Shown: positions 42,088 to 51,049, counted from the first letter of the stretch. The stretch: 64,000 nucleotides of DNA from Enterobacter sp. C2 (GCF_019880405.1 NZ_CP082269.1:2604001-2668000), one strand, 5' to 3'. Numbers and translations: made by a program. The notes: generated by a model not told the origin, from the letters alone.

Positions 42088-43038
42088 TTAGATCTGATAA
42101 TCCAGCACCATCTCATCCGGCTCCATCACCTGACGTTTAATATCTTCTACCGAGAGCCCTGCATTACACAATTCAATAAAGCGCCAGACATAGTTGCGCT
42201 GCAGCTGTCCCCGCTTAAGTCCCAGCCAGACGGTATTAGCATCAAACAGGTGGCGCGTATCCAGACGAACAAGGTTTCCGACTTCCTGTTCGCTGCCGGA
42301 CTGTTCAGCAACGATGCCGACGCCCAACCCCAGCTCAACATAGGTTCTGATCACATCTGAATCCTGCGCACTGAGCACGACGTCTGGGATCAACCCTTTA
42401 CGTCCAAAGGCTTCATCGATACGTGACCGGCCGGTAATACCCTGTCGATAGGTGATCAGCGGCCAGCGGCTTATCTCCTCCAGCGTAAGCGGAGAAGCAC
42501 TGGCAAGCGGATGATCGTTGGGGACCAGCAGGCTGTGATGCCAGCGGAACCAAGGGAATGCCACCAGAGCCGGATCGTTACTCAGACGTTCACTGGCGAT
42601 ACCAATATCCGCTCCGCCATTGTTGAGCAGTGATTCGATCTCCTGCGGCGTCCCCTGAATAAGTTCGAGCCGCACCTCGGGAAAGAGCGCGCGGAAGGAT
42701 TTGATCACTGGCGGCAGGCTATAGCGTGCCTGGGTGTGGGTGGTGGCGATAGTTAAGACGCCGGAGGTGTCATTGGTAAATAGATCGGCGAGCCGGCGAA
42801 CGTTGCTCGCCTCATTAAGGATCCTTTCGGCAATCACCAGCAGCGCTTTGCCTGGCTCGGTCATACCCAGTAGGCGTTTTCCACGGCGGATGAAGATCTC
42901 AATTCCCAGCTCCTCTTCCAGCTCGCGAATATGGCGGCTGACGCCGGATTGCGATGTATATAGCATGTTGGCGACCTCTGTCAGGTTGTAATCCCGACGT
43001 GCCGCTTCGCGAATTATTTTTAGTTGCTGGAAATTCAT
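42088..43038 (-). CDS. cbl: LysR-type sulfur regulator Cbl
   Basis: Activator of sulfonate/organosulfur genes (tau, ssu), paralogue of CysB. 316 residues from MNFQQLKIIREAARRDYNL; the in-frame 26-codon extension is not part of the family. N-terminal helix-turn-helix with NLTEVANMLYTSQSGVSRHI, then the two-lobed co-inducer domain (ATTHTQARYSLPPVIK, GITGRSRIDEAF) that senses adenosine phosphosulfate or sulfate. It lies 100 bp downstream of nac on the same strand; in E. coli the nac sigma-54 promoter also serves cbl, tying sulfur to nitrogen supply. Confidence 0.96.
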   Translation of the reverse strand: MNFQQLKIIREAARRDYNLTEVANMLYTSQSGVSRHIRELEEELGIEIFIRRGKRLLGMTEPGKALLVIAERILNEASNVRRLADLFTNDTSGVLTIATTHTQARYSLPPVIKSFRALFPEVRLELIQGTPQEIESLLNNGGADIGIASERLSNDPALVAFPWFRWHHSLLVPNDHPLASASPLTLEEISRWPLITYRQGITGRSRIDEAFGRKGLIPDVVLSAQDSDVIRTYVELGLGVGIVAEQSGSEQEVGNLVRLDTRHLFDANTVWLGLKRGQLQRNYVWRFIELCNAGLSVEDIKRQVMEPDEMVLDYQI

Positions 43039-43138
43039 CCTGCCCTCCAGAGCCATCAGATTTGTCACTATTGTTAAAGTCTGAGGCCTGGCAGGACAAA
43101 TAATAAAAACCAGCAACTTATGCTATTTAGGAATAACT

Positions 43139-44056
43139 CTAGCCAACGAGCAGAAGCTCTCGATTCTCAAGCGTAGGCCGGCTGACCAGCGACATCAGAA
43201 TATCTTTCACCGCCTGCGCCTGCGGCGACAGCGAGCCGTGAGCGGAGGTATTCAAAGAGAGTGGGAGGCTCATGGAGGGCGCAGTAATGCGTGCCATCCA
43301 GCCGTTCGCTGCACTGCACAAGGAGCGTGCGGCAGACTCAGGCAGCACCGTAACGCCCATTCCGCTGGCAATCGCGGCGGTTAAGGTGGTGATGGATTCA
43401 ATCTCGCCAATAATTTTTGCCGTCAGGCGACGCAAGGAGAACGCTTCGTCAACCCGCAGGCGCACCGCGCTGTAGTCACGAGGTAGGAACAGGTTCATCT
43501 CCGCCACGGCGGTGAGATCGACGCTCTGTCCTGGGCAATCCCGGGTCCCTACCAGGTAGAGATCTTCTTTTAGCAGCGGCTGACTGGCAATACCCGCAGA
43601 CGGCGCGCGCTCATACAGCACGGCCATATCGAGCTGGCCTCCAAGCAGCTTATCATTAAGATCGCTGCCGCTGTTTTCGTGCAGGTAGACCATCACGTCC
43701 GGCAGCTCATTGCGTACCGCCTGCAGCAGTGGCATGGTGATGGACGAGGCCGCAGTACCCGGTGCGAGGCCAATCGCCACCTGTCCACGCAGCGTTTGAC
43801 CGACGTTATTGACCGCCAACTGAGCCTGCTCGCACTGGCGCAGAATAGTGCGGGCGTGAGTGTAGAGGATCTTCCCGGCTTCGGTCGGGGTGACACCGCG
43901 CTTGGTGCGGATTAACAGCTGTTGATCCATCTCACCTTCGAGTGTGGCGACCTGCTGGCTCAGCGCGGGTTGGGCGATATGCAAGACTTCAGCGGCCTGG
44001 GTCAGGCTACCGATATCGACGATTTTTACGAAATACTTTAGCCGTCTTAAGTTCAT
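43139..44056 (-). CDS. nac: Nitrogen assimilation control protein Nac
   Basis: LysR-type regulator that connects NtrC/sigma-54 nitrogen limitation signals to sigma-70 genes and needs no co-effector. 305 residues from MNLRRLKYFVKIVDIGSL, with a good GGAGGC ribosome site; an upstream in-frame start is rejected. Helix-turn-helix (SLTQAAEVLHIAQPALSQQV) and LysR effector fold follow. Controlled by the sigma-54 promoter and NtrC site listed below. Confidence 0.96.
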   Translation of the reverse strand: MNLRRLKYFVKIVDIGSLTQAAEVLHIAQPALSQQVATLEGEMDQQLLIRTKRGVTPTEAGKILYTHARTILRQCEQAQLAVNNVGQTLRGQVAIGLAPGTAASSITMPLLQAVRNELPDVMVYLHENSGSDLNDKLLGGQLDMAVLYERAPSAGIASQPLLKEDLYLVGTRDCPGQSVDLTAVAEMNLFLPRDYSAVRLRVDEAFSLRRLTAKIIGEIESITTLTAAIASGMGVTVLPESAARSLCSAANGWMARITAPSMSLPLSLNTSAHGSLSPQAQAVKDILMSLVSRPTLENRELLLVG

Positions 44057-44113
44057 TTTGCCTCCGGAACTCAACGCGTGGGTGAGTGCTTATCAGTGTC
44101 TTGTCGGAGGAGT

Positions 44114-44129
44114 TGCAAGATGCTTGCCA
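44114..44129 (-). promoter_or_regulatory. Sigma-54 promoter of nac
   Basis: On the minus strand, TGGCAAGCATCTTGCA: GG (-24) and GC (-12) elements at the required 10-bp distance, matching TGGCAC-N5-TTGCA with one mismatch. It lies 57 bp upstream of the nac start. Confidence 0.9.
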
Positions 44130-44245
44130 GTTTTAAAAAGTAGTTTTAATTCTGTCTAACAGGCTGGATTATAAGCATTTCTGATTACCCCTCTCCTGAT
44201 CTGCCCTTGCAGCGCTATTTGCCCCTGCCCCATAAGGGGTAGAAA

Positions 44246-44262
44246 TGCACCAGTGTGGTGCA
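44246..44262. promoter_or_regulatory. NtrC enhancer site for nac
   Basis: Perfect palindrome TGCACCAGTGTGGTGCA, fitting the NtrC consensus TGCACC-N5-GGTGCA exactly, about 120 bp upstream of the sigma-54 promoter, a usual enhancer distance. Confidence 0.9.
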
Positions 44263-44386
44263 CCATCATCACTTTTGCTGATGAATACGCCAAATTGCTG
44301 CAAATCTCAGCAAACGAGCATCAGAAGCATATCCATGCTTTGACAAGCGGATCTGCCGCCGTTACTATTCGCATCGTTCACACGAT

Positions 44387-44462
44387 TCCTCTGTAGTTCA
44401 GTCGGTAGAACGGCGGACTGTTAATCCGTATGTCACTGGTTCGAGTCCAGTCAGAGGAGCCA
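44387..44462 (+). tRNA. tRNA-Asn (anticodon GTT), second copy
   Basis: 76 nt identical to the copy at 41884, with encoded CCA. Upstream identity extends to CGTTCACACGAT and downstream to CAAATT. One of the asnU/V/W family of E. coli, but I cannot say which. AT-rich acquired DNA begins right after its terminator, in line with tRNA-Asn genes as island integration sites. Confidence 0.97.
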
Positions 44463-44470
44463 AATTCAAA

Positions 44471-44495
44471 AAAGCCCGCTTTTTAGCGGGCTTTT
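44471..44495 (+). terminator. Intrinsic terminator after second tRNA-Asn
   Basis: Stem AAAGCCCGCT / AGCGGGCTTT with short T-rich loop and a following TTTTGCTTTT. Confidence 0.88.
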
Positions 44496-45244
44496 TGCTT
44501 TTACATGGTAACTACCCTTTAGTCCTACGTTATCTTTCTCATCTTTCGTCATCGTAAATGACGGATAGCATATCTTTTGAGATAGGCAGCGTCATACAAT
44601 GATGGTGCGCTACAACGCATCGTAAAGGAAATATGGCTTTAGCTGAGGGTTAGTATGAAGCAAAAGACAATTTATTAATTAAAATTATAAATACATAATT
44701 AAGTCATTTACATTATAAATAAACCTTTTAGAATATTAAAAAAAATAGCATAAATTAAAATTTTGTAAAGTTTATTACGTTCACTATTTATTTCAGACAA
44801 CTTACTCGAATGATAACTCTTTATGGCATTAGCTTAATATTAATACTTGCCGGGTAATTTTCAAATAACCTTATAAATTGCAGCATCATTTTTTTCACTG
44901 ACCGTCGCATATAATTATTGAGGTCGATCACAAAATTTAATTCTTTTAAAGATTATCCTACCTTAAAGCTAGATATCATGGTAACACTGTGTAGTATTTT
45001 TTGCGGTATAATTTATAAGAACGAAAGCAATGTTTGATCTTTGGCATCTCAATGCATATTCAATCTATACATTTTTATTACATGCTTTATATATCATATT
45101 TTTTATCGCGTATATGGCTAGGTAGGATTTTATATACTATCTTCTCTAAAGAGGTTTCACCTTTAGGTTTAATTTGGTATTAAAGTTGTTTCCTCGAATA
45201 CATACGATAGTGATTTTCTAAAATTTTAATTAAAGGGGAGAAGT
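44496..45244. other. AT-rich non-coding stretch downstream of tRNA-Asn
   Basis: About 750 bp, strongly AT-rich, with no reading frame of plausible length, start site and codon use. No integrase, IS end or tRNA-3' direct repeat was found. The last 60 bp before the H-NS paralogue end in AAAGGGGAGAAGT, a good ribosome site. Probably the promoter region of that gene plus island remnant. Confidence 0.6.
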
Positions 45245-45649
45245 ATGTCGAAAGCTATAAATCAACTTAATGATATTCTTTCACTACGTGCCCAAGCACG
45301 TAAGCTTCCCCTTAGCTTTCTAGAAAAATTCTTGGATAAATTTACGGTTGTAATATTTGAACGGCGTGATGAAGAAGCGAACCACAAGTTAATTAAAAAA
45401 TACCAATTAGAAAAGATGGAAAAAATCAGGATTATGATGCTTAATGATTGTATCGATCCTGCTGAAATGGTTTTATTTTCAACTCAGTCAATGAAACAGA
45501 AAAAAACAAGATCAGATCGATCTCCGAAATATTGGTATAAGGATTTAAATGGTGGAGTCAAGACCTGGACAGGACAAGGGCGCAAACCCAAACCAATAGC
45601 AGATTTGATTGCTAAAGGGTATAAGCTTGAAGATTTTAAAATAAAATAA
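45245..45649 (+). CDS. H-NS-family nucleoid protein paralogue
   Basis: 134 residues with the two-part H-NS layout. Residues 1-65 resemble the N-terminal dimerisation region (LNDILSLRAQARKLPLSFLEKFLDKF, VVIFERRDEE, compare the RAQARE and ERREEE stretches of H-NS). A basic linker (KQKKTRSDR, 84-92) leads to the DNA-binding domain with KYWYKDLNGGVKTWTGQGRKP, whose QGR (111-113) is the minor-groove AT-hook-like motif. It is lower in identity than StpA or plasmid H-NS copies and sits alone in AT-rich DNA behind a tRNA-Asn, like Hfp/H-NSB on islands of pathogenic E. coli. Likely silences acquired AT-rich DNA or forms mixed dimers with H-NS. Confidence 0.88.
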   Translation: MSKAINQLNDILSLRAQARKLPLSFLEKFLDKFTVVIFERRDEEANHKLIKKYQLEKMEKIRIMMLNDCIDPAEMVLFSTQSMKQKKTRSDRSPKYWYKDLNGGVKTWTGQGRKPKPIADLIAKGYKLEDFKIK

Positions 45650-46112
45650 AAATATAACCCAATTATATAAATATATTTTTTTTAAAAATTAGTTAACATT
45701 GCTTCTATTAACAGTTAACTTTTGATTCAACCTTATATCTATTACATCAAAGACGCCCCCTTTTTACCAGTATTTAACATTAGCATTAAAACAGGCTTTT
45801 TTTTAATTCCAAATAGAAAAACACCCCATTACAAAGCATCATTTATAGAACAAGGTATGTTTGCGATATTTTAACAAGCTGCAAAGCCCCCTAATACTAT
45901 TCTTTGCTTTTCCGTTAACTCAACATACCTTCCATAAAAAGATAGTGCAGGTCTTTATTCGGATTTTTATGATTTAATAAAAATGAACCATAAATGAGGT
46001 TAAACGCAGACAGCGATATCGACGTTGCCATGCATAGATTACGGAACCTTACTTGCGCGCAACTATCGGTACTGAATAACAAGACGCTTCATGGATCTGG
46101 TGGCGGGTAGCT
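45650..46112. other. AT-rich non-coding stretch with a nested inverted repeat
   Basis: No gene seen. Positions 45852-45931 hold an 80-bp nested inverted repeat: AAGGTATGTT with AACATACCTT at the ends, TTAAC with GTTAA inside, GCAAAG with CTTTGC innermost, around a 15-nt centre. No target-site duplication or transposase. Base composition returns to host-like at the liv operon from about 46.0 kb. Confidence 0.6.
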
Positions 46113-46829
46113 TCATACTCCACCAAGATAGGCCTTCCGCACGTCAGGATCCGCAAGCAGCTGCGCCCCGCTGCCGCTGAGGCGAATTTCGCCGTTGATC
46201 ATCACATAGGCGCGGTCAGAGAGCCTTAGGGCGTGGTTGGCGTTCTGTTCCACCAGGAACAGCGTCATTCCCTTCTGGGTGAGTTCCCTCAGCACCTGGA
46301 AAATCTGCTTCACCACCAGCGGAGCCAGGCCAAGGCTGGGCTCATCCAGCAGCAGCAGTCGGGGCCGGCTCATTAGTGCCCGAGCGATAGCCAGCATCTG
46401 CTGCTCGCCGCCGGAAAGGGTCATCGCCCGCTGGCTACGCCGCTCCTCCAGCAACGGAAAGATGTCGTACATCCGCGCCCTGTCCTCTTTCTGGTAGCGA
46501 TCGCCAATCGGGATGGTACCCATCAATAAATTCTCCTCCACCGTCATATCGGGAAAGATACGCCGCCCTTCCGGGGCCTGGGCGATGCCGTTGCTGGCGA
46601 TAAAGTGGGTGGATTTATGGCTAATATTCTCCCCGCGATAGCGTATCTCCCCGCTGGCGATGCGCGGCTGACCAAAGACCGACATCAGCAGCGTTGACTT
46701 GCCCGCGCCGTTGGCACCAATCAGCGAAACGGTTTCGCCTTCGTTTACCGTCAAAGAGACGCTCTTCAAAGCCTGAATTGGGCCGTAGAAAACATCGACC
46801 TGGTGAAACTCAAGCAGTGGCTGGCTCAT
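46113..46829 (-). CDS. livF: Branched-chain amino acid-type ABC transporter ATPase (LivF)
   Basis: One of two ATPases of a HAAT-family importer. 238 residues with Walker A GANGAGKST, signature LSGGEQQM and Walker B LLLLDEPSLGL. LivF-type VEQNANHAL switch histidine follows. It overlaps livG by 4 bp. This operon looks additional to the usual liv genes, so the symbol marks family and order rather than orthology. Confidence 0.92.
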   Translation of the reverse strand: MSQPLLEFHQVDVFYGPIQALKSVSLTVNEGETVSLIGANGAGKSTLLMSVFGQPRIASGEIRYRGENISHKSTHFIASNGIAQAPEGRRIFPDMTVEENLLMGTIPIGDRYQKEDRARMYDIFPLLEERRSQRAMTLSGGEQQMLAIARALMSRPRLLLLDEPSLGLAPLVVKQIFQVLRELTQKGMTLFLVEQNANHALRLSDRAYVMINGEIRLSGSGAQLLADPDVRKAYLGGV

Positions 46830-47701
46830 CGATCTATCGCCTCCTCGTCAGTCCCCAGATAGGCAGCAATGACGCTGGCATTGGTCTGGATCGCCTCTGG
46901 CGTCCCGCGCGCGATAACATTGCCGTGGTCGAGGACGATCACCCAGTCGGCAATCGACATTACCATGCCCATGTCGTGCTCGATCAGCAGCACAGTGACC
47001 CCATGCTGTTGGCGCAGGGTCCGCACAATTTGGCTCAGGGCATGGGTCTCGACGGGGTTCAGCCCCGCCGCAGGCTCATCCAGGCAGATCATCTCCGGCC
47101 CGGTGCACATGGCGCGGGCGATCTCCAGTCGGCGCTGCTGGCCATAGGAGAGCGTCCCGGCCAGCCGGTTGGCGCACTCTACCATCTCAACCACCTCCAG
47201 CCAGTAGAAGGCCCGATCCAGAGCCTGATTCTCGGCCCGGCGGTAGCCAGGCGTATTGAGGATCCCGGCAATCAGGTTGCGGTTAGCCTGCATGTGCTGG
47301 GCCACCAGCAAGTTCTCCACCACCGACATCTCGCGAAAAAGGCGGATATTCTGGAAGGTGCGTGCCAGCCCGGCACGGTTCACCAGATGAGTGCCGCCAA
47401 ACATCTTGTAGCCAATCCGGGACAGTAACCGGCGCGGATGAAGAAAATCACCTGCCCGCAGCGTCTGGCCCAGCACCTGCACGATATCGGTGGTGCGCGA
47501 CCGCGTCTCCAGCAGGATCGATCCACCGGAAGCCTGATAAAAGCCGGTCAGACAGTTGAATACCGTGGTTTTCCCCGCGCCGTTGGGGCCAATGAGGGCC
47601 GTGATCGAGCCGCGTTCAACCTCCAGACTGACGTTGTTGAGCGCTTTGATCCCACCGAAGTGCATCATTAGGTTATCCACGCGTAAGATGGCGTCGCTCA
47701 T
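46826..47701 (-). CDS. livG: Branched-chain amino acid-type ABC transporter ATPase (LivG)
   Basis: Second ATPase, 291 residues, with Walker A GPNGAGKTT, the LivG-specific insertion (about 60-105, SRTTDIVQVLGQTLRAGDF), signature LSYGQQRRLEIARAM and Walker B MICLDEPAAGLNP, VLLIEHDMGMVM. It overlaps livM by 4 bp, one operon with livF, livM, livH and a binding protein. Confidence 0.93.
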   Translation of the reverse strand: MSDAILRVDNLMMHFGGIKALNNVSLEVERGSITALIGPNGAGKTTVFNCLTGFYQASGGSILLETRSRTTDIVQVLGQTLRAGDFLHPRRLLSRIGYKMFGGTHLVNRAGLARTFQNIRLFREMSVVENLLVAQHMQANRNLIAGILNTPGYRRAENQALDRAFYWLEVVEMVECANRLAGTLSYGQQRRLEIARAMCTGPEMICLDEPAAGLNPVETHALSQIVRTLRQQHGVTVLLIEHDMGMVMSIADWVIVLDHGNVIARGTPEAIQTNASVIAAYLGTDEEAIDR

Positions 47702-48984
47702 GGCGCAACGCCTTTACGCACGGCGAATCCGGCCCGGCTGGTACGCACCAGACCACGCGGCCGCCAGATCATCATCAGCACCATCAGTACGCCGAACAGC
47801 AGCACCCGGTACTCGGCGAAATCCCGCAGCAGTTCCGGGGCGACGGTAAGAATAAACGCCGCCAGCACTACGCCGAGCGTGGAGCCCATCCCGCCCAACA
47901 CCACAATAGCGAGGATCAGCGCCGACTCAAAAAAGGTAAACGAGGTAGGGTTAACAAAGCCCTGGTAGGTGGCAAAGAAGACACCAGCGATCCCGGCTGT
48001 GGAAGCGCCGAGCATAAACGCCGACAGCTTGACCAGAACGTGGTTTAGACCCAACGAGCGGCAGGCGACCTCATCTTCACGCAGCGCCTCCCAGGCGCGG
48101 CCGATAGGCATGGTGGTTAGGCGATGTTTAATAAACAGCACTACTACGACAACCAGAATCAGCACCGCGTAGATAAAGATAAACTTGAGGTTGGGGTTAT
48201 AGGTAATGCCAAAAAATTCATGAAAGGGAACGCCGCCGTCTCGCGCTCGACGGCTAAACTCCAGGCCTAAAAAGGTTGGCGCGGGTGCGGAGATGCCGTT
48301 TGGCCCGCCGGTAAAGCTCACCCAGTTGTTGAGCACCAGACGAATGATCTCCCCGAAGCCGAGGGTGACAATCGCCAGATAGTCGCCGTGCATCCGCAGC
48401 ACCGGAAAACCCAGCAACGCCCCGGCCAGCGCCGCGATAATCGCCCCCAGGGGCAGCATCACCCAAAACCCCAGGCCAAGATACTGATACCCCAGCGCCA
48501 GACCATAGGCACCGATGGCATAAAACGCGACGTAGCCGAGGTCCAGCAGCCCGGCCAGGCCCACCACGATGTTGAGTCCCAGCCCGAGCAGAACATAGAT
48601 CAGCCCGAGGATCGCGACGGTCAGAAGGTATTTACTGGCAACAAAGGGAAACAGCATTGCCAGCACCAGCAGCAGCGGACCGATCCAACGTAGGTGAGAG
48701 ATGTGATCCGGAGAGCGCACAAAGACCCCATCGTTGGCGCTCTCAAAGCGGCGGGTAAATTGTCGCCCGCGCGTCGTTTGCAGCGCCAGGCTCAGCAGAA
48801 AGCGTCCGGCCATGACGATCGCTACCAGCATTGCGACGCGTCCCGGGGCAAGATTAAAGCTGTAGCCTTTAAGCACCACACCAACAATCGGCCCGAACAC
48901 TACCAGCGCGCACAGTCCGGCCAGGAGGGTATCCCGCAGACACTGCATCATATCCAGCCGGGGTTTTATCGCCGCATCCGTCAT
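47698..48984 (-). CDS. livM: Branched-chain amino acid-type ABC permease (LivM)
   Basis: Inner-membrane permease, 428 residues from MTDAAIKPRLD, chosen because AGGAG precedes it by 8 nt; an ATG 15 bp upstream overlaps livH. N-terminal two extra membrane segments (about 20-65), then the BPD_transp_2 core with GLNIVVGLAGLLDLGYVAFYAIGAY and FVNPTSFTFFESALILAIVVLGGMGS-type region. The long N-terminus is typical of proteobacterial LivM. Confidence 0.93.
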   Translation of the reverse strand: MTDAAIKPRLDMMQCLRDTLLAGLCALVVFGPIVGVVLKGYSFNLAPGRVAMLVAIVMAGRFLLSLALQTTRGRQFTRRFESANDGVFVRSPDHISHLRWIGPLLLVLAMLFPFVASKYLLTVAILGLIYVLLGLGLNIVVGLAGLLDLGYVAFYAIGAYGLALGYQYLGLGFWVMLPLGAIIAALAGALLGFPVLRMHGDYLAIVTLGFGEIIRLVLNNWVSFTGGPNGISAPAPTFLGLEFSRRARDGGVPFHEFFGITYNPNLKFIFIYAVLILVVVVVLFIKHRLTTMPIGRAWEALREDEVACRSLGLNHVLVKLSAFMLGASTAGIAGVFFATYQGFVNPTSFTFFESALILAIVVLGGMGSTLGVVLAAFILTVAPELLRDFAEYRVLLFGVLMVLMMIWRPRGLVRTSRAGFAVRKGVAP

Positions 48985-48995
48985 GCTCGCGCTCC

Positions 48996-49910
48996 TCATA
49001 CCTTCGCCACCACCGGGCGGCCCAGCAGCCCCTGCGGGCGGAAAATCAAAATGGCAACCAGCAGCGCAAAGGAGAAGACGTCCTTATAGTCAGAGTTGAC
49101 CAGCCCGGCGAACTGCGCTTCGGCCACTCCCAGCAGCAGGCCACCCAGCATCGCGCCGGGCAGCGAGCCGATCCCGCCCAGCACGGCGGCGGTAAAAGCT
49201 TTGATGCCAATGATAAAGCCGATATAGAAATCAAAGGTGCCGTAGTTCATGGTGACCAGCACCCCGGCCAGCCCCGCCATCGCTGCCCCCATCACAAACA
49301 CCAGCGAGATAACCCGATCGGTATTGATGCCGAGGATAGAGGCCATCCGCCGATCCTGCTGCGTGGCCCGGCAGATGCGCCCCAGCCGGGTAAACTGAAT
49401 TATCCAGGTAAGCAGCAGCATCCCCGCCAGCGCCGCCAGTAGAATGAATATTTTTGTCCAGGTGATCTGCACGATGCCGTCCCCGACGTCCAGGCGCAGC
49501 ACGCCGGTCAGCAGGGTTGGGATCCCCTGCTGATTAGGTCCCTGGGCGATCTGGACATAGTTTTGCAGGATCAGCGACATGCCAATCGCCGAGATCAGCG
49601 GCGCAAGGCGCGTGGAGTTACGCAGCGGCCGGTAGGCGATACGCTCAATGGTCCAGCCGTAGACGCCGGTAACCACCACGGTAAAGATGAGGGTGCCGAA
49701 GATCAGCAGTGGGAACGAGTGCAGACCAAACCACGACAGCAGCCCGAGGCCGATGGCGCAGAGGTAGGCCGAGATCATATAGACCTCACCGTGGGCAAAG
49801 TTGATCATCCCGATGATGCCGTAGACCATGGTGTAACCGATGGCGATTAGACCATACACCGCGCCCAGCGTCAGGCCGTTGATAAGCTGCTGCAAGAAGA
49901 ATGCATCCAT
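48996..49910 (-). CDS. livH: Branched-chain amino acid-type ABC permease (LivH)
   Basis: Partner permease of 304 residues from MDAFFLQQLINGLTLGAVYG; the in-frame upstream extension is not typical. Core motifs GYTMVYGIIGMINFAHGEVYM and FTAAVLGGIGSLPGAMLGG. It lies 30 bp behind the binding-protein gene. Confidence 0.93.
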   Translation of the reverse strand: MDAFFLQQLINGLTLGAVYGLIAIGYTMVYGIIGMINFAHGEVYMISAYLCAIGLGLLSWFGLHSFPLLIFGTLIFTVVVTGVYGWTIERIAYRPLRNSTRLAPLISAIGMSLILQNYVQIAQGPNQQGIPTLLTGVLRLDVGDGIVQITWTKIFILLAALAGMLLLTWIIQFTRLGRICRATQQDRRMASILGINTDRVISLVFVMGAAMAGLAGVLVTMNYGTFDFYIGFIIGIKAFTAAVLGGIGSLPGAMLGGLLLGVAEAQFAGLVNSDYKDVFSFALLVAILIFRPQGLLGRPVVAKV

Positions 49911-49939
49911 AGTGAACGCCCTCGCCCCGGTAGATGGGA

Positions 49940-51049
49940 TTACAGCTGGTGATATTTGCCTTTGTCGTCCCACTGATAGACAACGTAGTCAGAGACTTTA
50001 AGATCGCCCTTTCCGTCCCAGGCTTTCGGCCCCATCACCGTATCGACGCTGTTGGATTTCAGCCAGGCGCTGGCCTTCTCGTTGTCTTTGCCAACAGCGT
50101 TATAGGCGGCGGCGATAGCCTGAATGGAGGCGTAGGCATAGAGGGTGTAGCCTTCCGGCTCAAAGCCTGCGCCGCGGAACTTCTCAATGACCGCTTTTCC
50201 CGCCGGGATAGTGCGCGGATCCTGACCAAAGGTCATCAGCACGCCGTTGGTGAACTGCGCTCCGCCTGCCGCTGTGACCAGCTCTTCAGTGACCACGCAG
50301 TCACCGGAGAAAAATTTCGCCTCTACGCCCTGCTCGCGCATCTGGCGTATCAGTGGCCCGGCCTCGGGATGGCAGCCGCCAAAGTAGACCACGTCAGGCT
50401 TTAGCGCGCCCACTTTGGTGACCAGCGCGTTGAAATCTTTTTCGCCCCGGGAGAGGCCTTCATACAGCACCTCTTTGGTGCCGCGTTTCGCCAGCGCGGC
50501 GCGCATCGCGTCCGCCAGCCCCTGACCGTAGGTATCTTTGTCGTGGATTACGGCGATCTTTTTCGCCTTCAGCACGTCGAGAATGTAGTTTGCCGCCACC
50601 ACACCCTGCTGATCGTCGCGGCCGCACATGCGAAACATGTTCTGCATGCCCCGCTCGGTAATCTGTGGGTTGGTGGAGCCAGGGGTAATGGTCATAACGC
50701 CCGCTTCGTCATAGACCTCGGACGAGGGCATCGTGGAGGAGGAGCAGAAGTGGCCGACCACGGCGGAGACCTTCTCTTCGTCTACCAGCCGGTTGGCCAC
50801 CGCCACCGCCTGCTTGGGTTCGCAGGCGTCATCTCCCTGCACCAGCACGATCTTCTCGCCCTTGATGCCGCCTGCGGCGTTGATATCCGCCGCCGCCTGG
50901 GTTGCGCCCTTCCAGTATTGCGCCCCATAGGTGGCGTTAGGGCCGGTAAATGGCCCGGCAACGCCGATGGTGATATCCGCCTGCGCATAAAACGCAGCAC
51001 CCAAGCCGCTCAGCAGAGCAAGCGGTAACGTAAGCGTTTTGATAGACAT
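49940..51049 (-). CDS. Periplasmic substrate-binding protein of the liv-type ABC importer
   Basis: Type-I periplasmic binding protein (Leu/Ile/Val-binding family), 369 residues with signal peptide ending near FYAQA-DIT. ITIGVAGPFTGPNATYGAQY is the ligand-loop start, and HFCSSSTMPSSEVYDEAGV contains the conserved Ser/Thr that hold the amino-acid carboxylate. First gene of the K-H-M-G-F operon. A paired Cys (DACEPKQ and CSSS) suggests a disulfide as in LivJ. The ligand could be a branched-chain, aromatic or other amino acid; not decided. Confidence 0.92.
   Translation of the reverse strand: MSIKTLTLPLALLSGLGAAFYAQADITIGVAGPFTGPNATYGAQYWKGATQAAADINAAGGIKGEKIVLVQGDDACEPKQAVAVANRLVDEEKVSAVVGHFCSSSTMPSSEVYDEAGVMTITPGSTNPQITERGMQNMFRMCGRDDQQGVVAANYILDVLKAKKIAVIHDKDTYGQGLADAMRAALAKRGTKEVLYEGLSRGEKDFNALVTKVGALKPDVVYFGGCHPEAGPLIRQMREQGVEAKFFSGDCVVTEELVTAAGGAQFTNGVLMTFGQDPRTIPAGKAVIEKFRGAGFEPEGYTLYAYASIQAIAAAYNAVGKDNEKASAWLKSNSVDTVMGPKAWDGKGDLKVSDYVVYQWDDKGKYHQL

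Noticed and set aside
41884..44462. tRNA-Asn duplicates as attL/attR of an integrated element
   Set aside because: The DNA between them is the core regulators nac and cbl with host-like composition, and no integrase is present. Two ordinary tRNA genes explain the repeat.
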